Part shown: positions 13,901 to 25,700 of the stretch, piece by piece
How positions within the stretch are numbered: the stretch's first letter is position 1
Layout: each line of letters begins with the position of its first letter
Assembly: GCA_025642065.1 (NCBI GenBank)
Contig: JAODUP010000162.1
Span: 211,501 to 275,500, forward strand
Length of the DNA stretch: 64,000 bases
From: Paralvinella palmiformis
Lineage: Eukaryota; Annelida; Polychaeta; Terebellida; Alvinellidae
Direction of reading: 5' to 3'
Notes under the pieces: generated by a model
Told to the model about the DNA's origin: nothing
What the model saw: the letters and a program-made list of their open reading frames with translations, nothing else
The model's database searches: none
Position numbers and translations under genes: made by a program

Positions 13901-14052
13901 AGGCTGAGGGAGAGATGATTGATGTGATAGAGATAGCCATCAAAGACAGTCTAGAGTTTGTCTTTGATACCAAGAAAGAGAAACCCATCAGCTGCATGTA
14001 TGCTTTGTTATGGTATCACTCGGTTAAAGCGAAACAATTAACAAAGTCATGA
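7926..14052 (+). CDS. NUDT14: UDP-sugar diphosphatase, Nudix hydrolase NUDT14 (5 exons, 216 aa)
   Basis: Exons are 7926-8006, 10808-10851, 11061-11125, 13373-13592 and 13812-14052. They join in phase to 216 aa, close to the roughly 222 aa of vertebrate NUDT14. The enzyme hydrolyses UDP-glucose and ADP-ribose to the sugar 1-phosphate plus nucleoside monophosphate in the cytosol (family knowledge). Visible landmarks are YIKPFRMRYKQ at the end of exon 1, NGTEKIWDCIQGHD in exon 2, VRQFRAPVY across exons 3-4 and the Nudix box at residues 100-123 (GILDKP then KQEVLEECGY, with the metal-binding EE at 119-120). Exon 5 holds GMEQTMFYAQV and EGEMIDV, typical of the family. The start at 7926 fits the family length; an in-frame ATG at 7872 would add 18 unconserved residues. 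Intron 2 is a GC-AG intron (AG|gcaagt at 10852). Intron 3 carries an antisense LINE that reaches the exon 4 acceptor. Confidence 0.93.
8251..8430. mobile_element. MITE, 180 bp, mariner-like TA flanks
   Basis: The ends form a perfect inverted repeat: CTCGTAACCCACTTTG on the left and its complement at 8415-8430. Both ends are flanked by TA, consistent with a TA target duplication of Tc1/mariner type. It has no coding content and sits in NUDT14 intron 1. Confidence 0.75.
9003..9260 (+). repeat. SINE family B, degenerate
   Basis: A decayed tRNA-like head (CCAGTGGTCTAACAGTTAAG) is followed by body text with GTAAAATACACTGCTAGTAA, as in the 384 copy. Confidence 0.6.
9593..9760. mobile_element. hAT-like MITE family D, left part
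   Basis: It starts CAGACATGGGGTCAATTC and continues with the AATTCCA-rich interior of the family. The right terminal repeat is absent, so the copy is truncated. Confidence 0.7.
11490..13372 (-). mobile_element. Antisense non-LTR retrotransposon fragment (reverse transcriptase) in NUDT14 intron 3
   Basis: Minus-strand translations, broken by stops and frameshifts, follow RT order. First is EGKVPRYWELSSLIPIYKGKG (about 13335-13265), then MPGKGTTDAIFVV (about 12560), AFDRMLREVVWYALRKVGVEE (about 12455-12395), SGKNCGD and KWPCAI (about 12190), and VTDVVKRNWLRWLERV (about 11700-11655). This is the LINE type with a KWPC zinc-knuckle-like C-terminus. An insert of about 510 bp (12597-13115) separates the first two blocks. 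It is clearly a dead copy. Confidence 0.85.
12597..13115. mobile_element. Possible TIR element inserted in the antisense LINE
   Basis: The insert interrupts the RT order. It begins AAGGGATAGTCCACC and ends GGATTATTTCCCT, whose complement AGGGAAATAATCC is an imperfect inverted match. No target duplication is certain. Confidence 0.4.
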
Positions 14053-14622
14053 TACAAGTTGTTAAGGTTGATCACTTGATGCGCTATTAATTTAGACATC
14101 TGTTGTCATCTAAACATCTGATATTAGGTAATTATCACATATTACAAACTATTACATTTCCATAGATTAATAATATTGCGTAAGTAGCATAGAATATAAC
14201 ACCTTCATGTTTTATAACACACATAAATATGTAACTGCTCCGTCTCAGATAGTTTCAGTGCTCATCATGAGGAACCCCCAGATTATGTGGACTTTAAAGC
14301 TTGCTACTGCAGAGGGCTGTTTGGGCTTTCGGCTCATATAACTCAGGGTTTAGTATAATAAAAAACGAATGTTAACGAATGTTAACATCATAGCCCAAAC
14401 CAAAGTCATAGTCACCACCATTTAAGACCCTTGTCAGAATGTTTTGCGGACACACAAACACACACACACCATTCACTTTTATTTATTTAGATGTCGGTCA
14501 ATGTGTAACTTTTTTGTTTTCTTTTATAAACGTCTATTTAATACAAACACCTTTGTTTGTCATGGAGAAAGTTCTTGTTTTGCATGTAAATATGTTCGTA
14601 AGAGGAAGCACTTTAGCTAACG

Positions 14623-14628
14623 AATAAA
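14623..14628 (+). terminator. Candidate poly(A) signal of NUDT14
   Basis: AATAAA lies 571 nt after the NUDT14 stop codon and is followed by further A-rich sequence. It is a motif match only. Confidence 0.45.
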
Positions 14629-14683
14629 AAATAGCAAAATGCTGGCAGTAGCAAGTCAATAACACCCAATGATGGCGTTTACA

Positions 14684-14689
14684 TTTATT
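14684..14689 (-). terminator. Candidate poly(A) signal of UTP25
   Basis: AATAAA on the minus strand lies about 106 nt after the UTP25 stop codon. It faces the NUDT14 signal at 14623, so the two 3' ends would almost meet. Confidence 0.45.
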
Positions 14690-14794
14690 ATAAAAAGACA
14701 CCCGTTAGCATGTACAGTTCATCAATAAAATGTGCAAATTATTTTTTCCAAACCATAGCACTGATTATGCATAAGAATACAAATCCAGACTGTG

Positions 14795-17700
14795 CTAGGA
14801 GTCTCCTGTGATAAACATATGTACAGGTTTATCGGCATGCAGCATCTGGCCAGCTCTCTCCGTTCCAACGATGGCACTAAGTTTATGGACATCATATTTC
14901 GTATAGAGCACTTCACACGTGAAATTCTGGGTAGTTTTGTTTCTGTATTTTGGATCGATGGTCATGTTGACAATTTCGCTGTAGTAGTGTGGATATGTTG
15001 GAAGTTCGTAGAAGATTATGTGTCTGATGCCACGGATCCTGAACCTAAAACGACAGATCACACAACCAGAAGATTATTGGCTAAAAACATAACGAAGAGA
15101 AAGCTTTGTAATTCTAGCTCAATCTGCAGCATCTGACTATATGGTTACCTTCTGTAAAAGTGAACTCGTTCCGTAAACAGCAAGAAATGTGTACGTCCAT
15201 GGTAGAAGAAACTACGAGCTCTTTTAATGCTGCTGTTTGTGGTGTATCTGAAAAGGTAATAGTTTTAAGTGAGGATATTAACAAGGTAAGATTCAAGCTA
15301 TGATTGTGGATTAAACACGATAGTTGCAGTTGTTGTAGAATTTTAAACTGTTACACACAAACACACACCACATTTTAAACAATATGTAGCACTGTATGTG
15401 ATATAAATTTTGATGAAATAAATTCGAGCATAAACATAATCCGCTTTAACATATTTTTGTAATTATAATCTGGTAAGTGGGTAAGATCTTTCAGATGATT
15501 ACTCTAGCAATCAATTGTTTAATTATGGGAAATTGAAATAAAAGTGTAACTGTTAAATGTAGCTATGCCAAAGTAAGACCAGCATTAGAGATTTAAAAAA
15601 TATATTCTAATGAATAAAATGGATCCTGAATTAATTACAGAGCTGTAAAACTGAATGATCAATTTGGTTTTCTGATGTCGACACCTTTCCAGTGCAAGTG
15701 CACCAATCTTTAGCCAGTAGCTTTTCTCTCCATACATGTACAATAAATAGCTCCGTGCAATGGATCTACAAGCAAAACTTACTACAATATGAAATACCAG
15801 AATCTTAATATCGAGCTAAAGTTTTTTTTAAAGTATGACACCGTACTAAACAACACGCACCATATGTTTAATTAACATTGTTTCTCACCTGTTTGGGCTA
15901 CATGTGTTGAACATTAATAAATGGCTAAATTAACATTATCATCTTTTGTTTACAGACGTGCATGAAATGTTTAGGCCTAAAATATCATAACTTATAAGAG
16001 CTACCACACTGGAACATATTTTGTGATATTATTTTGTCATAATCATGATTTTAATATTGTGGTTATATATATATATATAGCCTACAGTTACAACATATTA
16101 ATTTAGTTTAAATAACCATCAGGGAATTTACTTACTCGCACAATTTCTGAATTGCCAACTCTTCTTGCTTCATATAGTTCCTCAGCCTCACAAAATCATA
16201 ATAAGAGGGAATAAACACCAGTGTATGCGACATCATCTTGTCTTTGTACTGGGGCAAGATCTAAATGTAAATACACAACGCTTTCAGTGATTCAGACAAA
16301 CATTTTGTATGACACCTCAAAATATTAAACACGTTGCCTGTGTTTGTTCAAATTTATGACTACCCATACTTTTACAGATGAAGATTGACTAAACAGTAAA
16401 TGGAATAATAGAGTCATCTTGAAATCTTATAGAATCTACGGAACCAAGCAGGTGTAATGATACTAGGTTACCTTAGATTTGAAGAATTCAAATCGGGCGT
16501 CTGGGACCTCTCTTACGCCACTCACTGATATCCTATGGAAAACCTAGTGTTAAAAAAACTTAATTAAAGAAATACATAAAGACTATTTGGCATGAATTTT
16601 TGTAATCAAGATTACTTAAAAATAACAAGTGCCTTAAAACAGTTAACGTGAAATAAAAGTTACTTACAAGAAGTATATACAACAGATAACCGACAAGAAG
16701 AACAAAAATAGAGCCGAGAACAAAATGGAACTCCCATTACAACTGGTCTAAATCATCCAGTGTGTTTCAGTTAAAAAAAGCATTCTCGTGAGTTTTTACA
16801 ATATTTATAATTTAGTACTTGCAATTACATACATAATTTCACAACGAGACTGCTAATTCACTAAGAATACTAATACCAGCTGCAGTTCTTGTGCTGTGAA
16901 CACAGTCATTTTGTAAACCAGTCATTTGGCACTTGGGTGTCAGTGAATGGTTATATTTACATGACATGTTTACGTTCATCATAATATGCTTGTGTAATTC
17001 AAGTGTATATTACATAAATGTTATTCAATGTAGCCAATTTGTTAGCAGCCGAGGATGATGATGATGATGAACGTTGTTTTACGGCCACTTTTGTGCACTC
17101 GGTAGGCTAAATGGGCCGAGCAACCTCCGAAGGTAATGAAGCGAAGACAATGATGAAACAACCTTCAGATATACCCACGCTGAGATTCGAACTCGGATGG
17201 TAGTGATCTGTGGTCCAACACGCTACCAACTAGACCACGGAGGCGCCCTGAAGTTAGCAGCTGAGGAGTAAATGGCTAAATATTCACAAACCTGGGGTAT
17301 GGGAGCTATTATCTGACTGATGCTGCCACTACTGTACATCTTCATCAGTTGTAGCTTTCCTCCAAAATCTGAATCCTCAATTAAGAAAAAACTAACACCA
17401 GACCTATTCAGTACTTTCATACTTATATAAAACCATATCATGGGAAAGTTAAAAAAAAACACATATCTGACATCCACCCTGACTAGAAACCAATTGGTTT
17501 TGTAGGTAAAGGCATCTTGGCAAGGATACTTTGACAATGTTTATTGAAGATGGCATTTATTTCAGGCAATGTCACAGAGCTGAAGATCAGAGTCTGACGA
17601 TAAAACTTTGACCTAAAACCAATGACATAATCAAATATAATACCATAATATAGTATTAAGATTCATCAACTCAATAACATAAAGCACAATGAATTGCATT

Positions 17701-19885
17701 ACACTAAACACAGTTTTGTCGAAATCAATCTAATAACACAAATGATCGGTGCAGATAAATCAACAAGCTGCCTGCCAAATTAAAAGTAAAAACAATTACT
17801 TGGACCACAAATTTGTATGCATATATATATATCCATGAAGATGTCATCATTTACCAAGATGTCATCACTTACCAGCCATTCAGTGTCCACATCCTAACCC
17901 TTGAGAAATCAACTCCATGAGATTCTTTGGGTTGTAGGTGGAGATGAGACATCAGGTGCTAGGAAATTGTAAAAAAAAGTCACTTGTAATACATGGCACA
18001 CAGTTCTAGAAGGAAATAACAGCCAGACAGGATGTTCTAACAAAAGGACAGTCAGGCTTCAAAGCTGTCATTATATTAAGTGGTAAAACCTCGTTCTGCT
18101 GTCTGACTATAGATGACACGATTCTTGAATACGGTTTTATACTATTTACTGTAAAGAAACAACAACAACAGTTTGATAAGTAAACAAAATAAGGAAACTG
18201 TCCAGCAGGCCTTGCTCGCAATGAACCAGACTATACCAGATTCATCTAAAGAATTAATAATTAATTATATACATCCTATATACTACACACCAGAATGTGA
18301 TCCCAGTTCTGCATCAAAAAGATGTCCATCTGATCAAATATCAACACCTCAATGGATGAAAGAAAGTCAAAATCGCGATCTTTCTCACTGAAAGAAAACA
18401 AGATTTATACAGATGCACTGCAAAATAGTCTTACACTACTTGTGTAAAATATCCTTACTTCAACAAAAAATAAATCACAGTCAAGTAAAAAATTAGCCCA
18501 AAGTTATAATGCTCAAGTGCACAATTCAATATTTTAGTGGTACCATTGTTTAATCTGTGTTACTGATGTTTAGTAACTGGATTCGTCACTTACCCTTCAA
18601 CACCAATAACAGTTCGAATCCCCAGAGGGGATGCAATAATAATGTCGGCTGAGTAGAAATTTGTGTACAATTTGAGGCTTTTCTTTGCAATGCCAAGACC
18701 AATCCTGAAGTGGTCATCAATGTTACCAACAAATGTTGCTTCATAATCCTCTGAAAAATTGCATTCACATTAATATTCAGTATAATTATTATCACAAAGT
18801 GATGACGCTTTTTGGTCCCTGCACCATTTACATACCTGTTTGATTACACAGCTTTAATATTTTCAAGGACAATATGGCAGTCCAATTTTAAATTCAAACT
18901 CACAGTTTTCATACAAAGGCAAAAGTATATTTCTACAGGGAGATTATGTGTACAAACTATAAATTTCCAGGGATTTTTAACATTCTATGAACTAAAACCA
19001 ATAGAGTGGCTGAATAAACATTGACGATTTTCTGAAGCAAATTTCTACTAGTCTTCCATGGGTAATAATAAATTTCAAGGGTTTTCCAAGGTATTTTTAA
19101 CCTAAACAAAGCTATATTTTCAAAGGGCTATCAAATCAACAATCCTTATGATACACTTCTAATCTTCCCTATAAATACAATAAATTTTTGGTTCGGAATA
19201 CGAAAACAGATACATACATTATTATAACTCAAATTATATACATTTGCTGCCTTATTTGCATTTTTAGATAGACACGATTTCTTTTTTTCTTCAAAAACTG
19301 AAGTTAGAAAATGTCTGGAGCACACATCTAATTAAAAAATAGTAACAATGCCTACACACCGAGTTGAGCTGTTTAGCCTCAGTACTGGTCACACCTAGGG
19401 CATATGGCCAAGGGGCATCTGCCATTGGATAAATCTTCCACATACAGATGTGAACTAGATTGCAACACAGTGCTTTAACTACTACATACATCAGAATGCC
19501 CCATTGTACAAAAGTGAAATGATTTCAATTATCTCCACTTTATTTGTTTATTGAGCACTAACTATTAACAGCATATAACTTTACTTTAGGGATTGCTCTT
19601 AATATGAAAATTATATGGATCACCTGATGGACTGTGGAATACAGCCAACTTGTATGATGTTAATATTGAGAAGGAAAAAAAACCTGGTTCATGCTACTCT
19701 TTTTGTACATTATAAATATGAACAAAAACCAGTAATTATAATAAAAGCAATGTCTTCGTAAATTTCAAAGAGCATTCTGACCAGCTGATGCCATCCAAAG
19801 GTGATGTGTTAATATGAGGTATATGAAAGTCGATACATAATCTAACTTATTTTAGGAAATTACATTTCACAGTAACTTGTGTACA

Positions 19886-19925
<40 letters not shown>

Positions 19926-21987
19926 TACAGTTAATCTGTATAATCAAGTAATATGTATATTAACTGAAATATTCAGGTAATCTGTATTAAATCTCAGTTA
20001 GCAAGACACACACACACACACACACACACACTGAGCAAAATACTTAATATTCAACCATCTTACAGAAACAACTCACCTGGTTTCAATCCCTTTCTTAGGT
20101 CTATTGGGTTACTGTATTCTGATTGAAATCGTTTTTTATTTGTAATGAAACTCTACAACACAGAACCAGAACACATTAGTACATTAAACATAACTCATCA
20201 TTTGATTCACATCAGTGACTAGCACAAATCTTTATCAAATAGCTCCTATAATCAAATATGAAGAACAACATAATAATGTTTGGCACCTGATTCTCGGACA
20301 TGAGTAAACGACTCATCATGTTTACTATTCTGAGAGCAGAATCTCGAAATGGCACAATGATCAACACCTTTGGTCTCGTTAAACCCTGATCACGGTATTC
20401 ACTGGAAAAGAGATGATTATAATTGTTGCCCGCTGAAACTTTCATCATGAAACATGATGGGTGTGCAGTATTACAATCACCTGCGATTCTTTATGTTCAT
20501 ACAGTTTTAATATATTGGTAGATGCAACATTTTTCTACATAGTAAGAAACATTTTCTAACTGTAGAAGGATTTTGCTTCATATGTCATAAAACTGATCTT
20601 GGCTGCTGCCCTTTCTGTGAGGAAAATTCTAGATAATCCTAAAGTAAACACGTTAACATTGCTGCTAACATTTTAATTTATTATCTTGCACTTACTGCAT
20701 CAGCGAGTCTTTTTTGGCTTTGATTTTCAGGTTATGGTTTATCACTCTATTCCGTGTTCTGGAGTAGAAAAAGGTATTGTAAACATTAAGCTAATTACAC
20801 AAATACCAGTAGAGATGGTAAACAACACCACGAATATAACAAATGACAAAACATTGTTAAGTGACACACTTACTTGGCTACATGGTTTAGTGCATGCAGG
20901 CAGTACACAAGTCTCAATTCTTCACCATTATCAAAGTTTCTTTCAGGGAAATACAAGTCCTGTGTGGAGATCAATCCAAAAGTAAGTGGATGTTAGCATT
21001 GCTTTACGTAGGTGTGTCTGTGTTTGTATATGTTGCATGCATGCGCAAAGTACTTCTGTATAACAGAAATTATACAGCTTAATATCATAATGCAAGTCAC
21101 AACATATATATTTAAGCTGAGCAGGTCTATTATAATAAAAGGTGGTCTCTACCCTACGTCTAGGAGTTAAATTTGGTTTCAATTCCAGAACAAGCGTACT
21201 AAAAATGAACAGTCCAATAGCTGTACCTGATTCTCTAAATAATAATATTATAGGTTGGTGATGATCGATGTTTTACAGCCACTTTTGTGCACATGTTAGG
21301 CTAAATGGGCAGAGCGACCTCCAAAGGTAATGAAGCGAAGTCAAAGATGAAACAACCTTCAGATATGCCAACACCAATATTTGAACATGGATGGTAGTGA
21401 TCTGGGATCGAACATGCTACCATTAGACCACAAAGACGCCCCAATATTTATAGGTTTGGAAAACTTATGATATAAAACACGTTTCTTCATCTTGACTTCA
21501 AATAAAACTGATTATCAATCAATTCTTCATTTACAGACTAAAATTGTAGTGAAGTATTCAAGTCTTTCAACTACATTACTATCATTCTTTATGTTTCATA
21601 AATAATCAATTTGGCCTTCCTTTCCAATTCCAGTTATGCTAGCAAATGGTAATTCTAGGTTGATGGGAGAACTGAGCTTTAAACATGAACAAAATTACCT
21701 GATAACTGTTAAGCACATTAAACAATGACTGTTGGAAGCCTGTTAATTTGTCTGAAAAATCAAAGACAAACACCAGCTATCAAGATAAATGTTAAAACCA
21801 AGATAAATTTGATACAACTCGCACACCAAATTACTTTCTCCTAAAGAAACAAACCACCTAAACAGGTCTTCATAATACCTCTATCTTTAAGGACCGGGTG
21901 TACGTATTTCATGTTTGCTGACGGGACTTGATCAGCTAAAGACTTCTTTACCTAGAAAACAATGAAAAGTCAGACTTACGCTAAAAA

Positions 21988-22028
<41 letters not shown>

Positions 22029-22703
22029 AAATATATAGAGACAGACGGACCTACATCACTTATCTATCATAATCATTACAACAGCCTTTGTAAAATAACC
22101 GTAAACTAACATATAATTTTACTAAGTCATTCTCTTTGGTGTTGATATCAATTGTTGGAGCATCTTTAAGTTTTGTTGAAAGGCATCTACCTAATCCAGG
22201 AACCTGAAAGATAAAATAAGTATATCATAAACAAGACTTTGTATGGGTATAAATAAGAAAATAAAGGCAGAGGTTTTCTTGCTATTTGAATGGTGACAGA
22301 ACAAAACACAATCTGGTAAAAAAATAACACACACAATATCCATTTTCCTATTACCTCAGGCCACACAACTAGTTTCAACTGTAAGTTCCACTTCCAGACA
22401 TGGGGTCAATTCCATTTTATTAATTCTAATCAATTCCAAATCAAATTTATCAATTCCAAATCAGTTTTTATGACTTTTTTTTTACCTACCACTTTTACAA
22501 TGAGTAGGCACTCGGAGTATTTATATTCCAAGTATTGTTGTCACGGAAGAAATATTTCTGAATTAAAAAATTAAATGGTAAATTAATTTGTGAATTTATG
22601 TTTTGTAGGAAACTTCAGTTCCAATTCAAAATTTATCAATTCCAATTTTTTAAATAATCAATTCTAATTCCGGAATTGACCCCATATCTGTCCACTTCTA
22701 AGT

Positions 22704-22775
<72 letters not shown>

Positions 22776-25700
22776 AAGACTAGTAGCTTAGTATTCAATG
22801 TCCATTTTCACTTGCCCAACAAAATTTAATATGATTAACTTAATTTTTTCGAGATAAGATTTTTAGTACTTTCACTGAAATGCTGCTGATTTTATGTTGA
22901 TAAAACTAGACCATAAAATTCAAAGCTTAATTTCGTGAAGCAGAACTGAATAAAATAAAGCAAAATTACACATCTCTAATAATTACAAGTCTAGCTGTCC
23001 ATAGCTTACACCTGTCTGAAGTTCAAATCAAACTAATAGGTGACACGGTTAATACTTGGAAAACACTAGAAACTGAAGAGTTACAAATGGATAATGTACA
23101 AATGATGATAAATACTTAAACGTCACTAGTAGATTACCCTTTACATAGAAATTATGATCAGTGTACTGCACTAAATAACCCACGTCTGTAAATCAATATA
23201 AATTATTGCTTTACTAATGTAATAAGGAAAAGAACATGCTGCATTTGCCTTGGACTGACATCTCATATCATGCATGTACTTCTGTGTATACGAAGCATAC
23301 TTCGGTACATGTAGTGTATTTCTCATGAAGATGCTCCTTATTGGAATTGGAAAGAACACCACAGTGTTTTAATGTTTACCTCAATCTCTACTCTCTGCCA
23401 TGCCTCCGGCTTGGATACAGAATCGACCAGAGTTTCATCTAATTCCATCTCAAAGCGTTTTTTGAATGGGTCTAAAAGGATATAAGTAAAAATATATGTT
23501 GGCTTGTAGGTGACACATGGAAACCAATCACACCTAAAGCACCCATATCATATTAAAATATAATTACTGAATGTACATACCTACTCGTGTGCAATATGTC
23601 AACCTGCAACCCACCAATATTAAGCCACATTGGTGTTCATTTCGTATTAATGATTGTGAACTAAGGATTTATTAGGCTAATTTATATATACCATAAAACC
23701 ATGGCATCATAATCCGCTTAAACAACTCCTCCTAAGTTTGCATACCAGAAATGACTGTCAATTAAAAGGGCATATAATCTAGACACAAAGACATCACAGT
23801 TTCAGACACAGTTCAAAAGTGGAAGAAACCTTCAGAAAAAAGAATAGAGCAAGATAAACAGTTTTATGTGCAGACCTGACTCATTTTGAATGGATCCCAC
23901 TTGTTCTTCTTCAATATCCTCTACGAATCCTCCCTCTCTGTAATCCTCTGCTGGTAGTTCATCATCGCCGTCATCATTATTATCGGAGGCATCCTCCTCC
24001 TCCTCGGTGTTTTCAGCGTCAACAACAGTGTCCTTCTCATCGTTTTCATCACTGTCACTTTGCTCATCATCAGATGAGGAGTCACTACACCCAACAACAT
24101 CATCAACTTTTGTGGTCTCATCAACTTCAGAATCTAATTGAAGATAATTTAATCAATGTTCTTGATTTCAGAAATTCAGTGAACAAGACCCGGTTCACCC
24201 ACATGCAGTGGAAGAAACTGGAGAAGAAAAGTTCCCTAGAATGAGGATATTTGAAGGAATGAGTAAGTGATTTATCCAGTTTCTGCATTGGTCGCACCTG
24301 GGATATATGGCCAAGTGGTGACAACCTAGGGATTCAATATGAACCCATACCTGGAGTTTGCTTTAATCCCTGTACTATAAAAGTACTATAAAATAGATTT
24401 GCATTTGAGAAATGCATTTGAGCAGATTTTAAAACATGAAAATAAATATGACAAGGAAAATAAACTTCTAACACATGCACTAATAAAAGATGTTCTTTAC
24501 TAGCAGCAATATAAATATAAAAATTCTCTGCATGCAGATTTATGCAAATCTCCAAAAATAGTCTCTAAAATCAGACAAATATTTGGAAATTGAAAAACTG
24601 ACAGAAAATTGTTGCTATAATTCTTCTGATAGTGGACCAGCACACCATAAGATGATGATTAATTTGAAAGAGAAGCACAAAGCTAAGTTAAGAAAATCAA
24701 CTAACCTTCATCTAACTCATCTGCTGACTTTCCACTAAATGTGGACAAAAGCTTATCATATGCGGATGGTTCATTTTCACTCTCCGAACTGCTACTTTCA
24801 AATACTTCTTCATTAACCTACGAAATAAGTAGCTCTTCATAATTTGTTGAAATATAATTTTTTGTAATGTAAATAAACACCATTGAAAATTTTAGTGTTA
24901 TGATATCACTCACACATTGGGTTTTAGTCAAGAGAACTATTCATAAATATATTCCGAATAAATTGAAAAGGAACAGACGGGTGAGGGATTTTAATGCAAA
25001 CAGTATTTTGGCCATACTAGATCTATTTTCTACAAATCAGCTAGAATTTGTTTCAATTGTGATGAGAAATATAATCCAGGGTTGGCAGGTTTAACCCGCC
25101 CACTATGCTAAACCTGGGTTGGACTAAACTCCCATTTTGGGCTAAACTGGGTTAAACTAATATTTAGGCAAAACGCACCACTAATTTATTCAACAAAACC
25201 AACTAAATGCAAATTAAACATTTATTGTCTATATTGAGCACACAAATAACAATATACTACACAACACAATAACAAAAGTGTTCAGATATTCACCAGTCTA
25301 ATTCAGCACCAGCATAATATCTCAAATATTAGATTATGTTGATTGGTGCAAATTGTCAGCATCTTAACAACATCTTTAAAATGAATACCAAACAACTACT
25401 GTTCATGCGCATAAAATGTATGAATTTGTGAGTCAATATACTGTATTCTGAGAAAACCCCAGTTTAGCCTGGGTTAAATTAGTAAAACCTGGGCTAAACC
25501 AGTTTAACCCGGGTTAAACTCAAACTCTGATATAATCCCAAAATACCATTTAAGATGCATAATATTTACAACTTCTCCCAGGCATACTTACAGATCTTGA
25601 ATCAGGAAAGAAGAAAATGTCAAAAGTTATCTTTCACAATTCAATAAGTTGAATACCCAGATTAATTTCTAGCTAAAACCTATTTCATTGTTGAGTATAT

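Noticed and set aside
16665..16760. Possible UTP25 exon (minus) with acceptor, donor and open frame
   Set aside because: The frame gives a hydrophobic run unlike UTP25, and 16543-16472 followed by 16260-16136 already supplies the conserved DARFEFF and ILPQYKD segments in phase.
20412..20448. N-terminal extension of UTP25 exon 11 ([13 protein letters not shown])
   Set aside because: Acceptors there are out of phase with exon 10; cttttccag ending at 20402 fits phase and the family.
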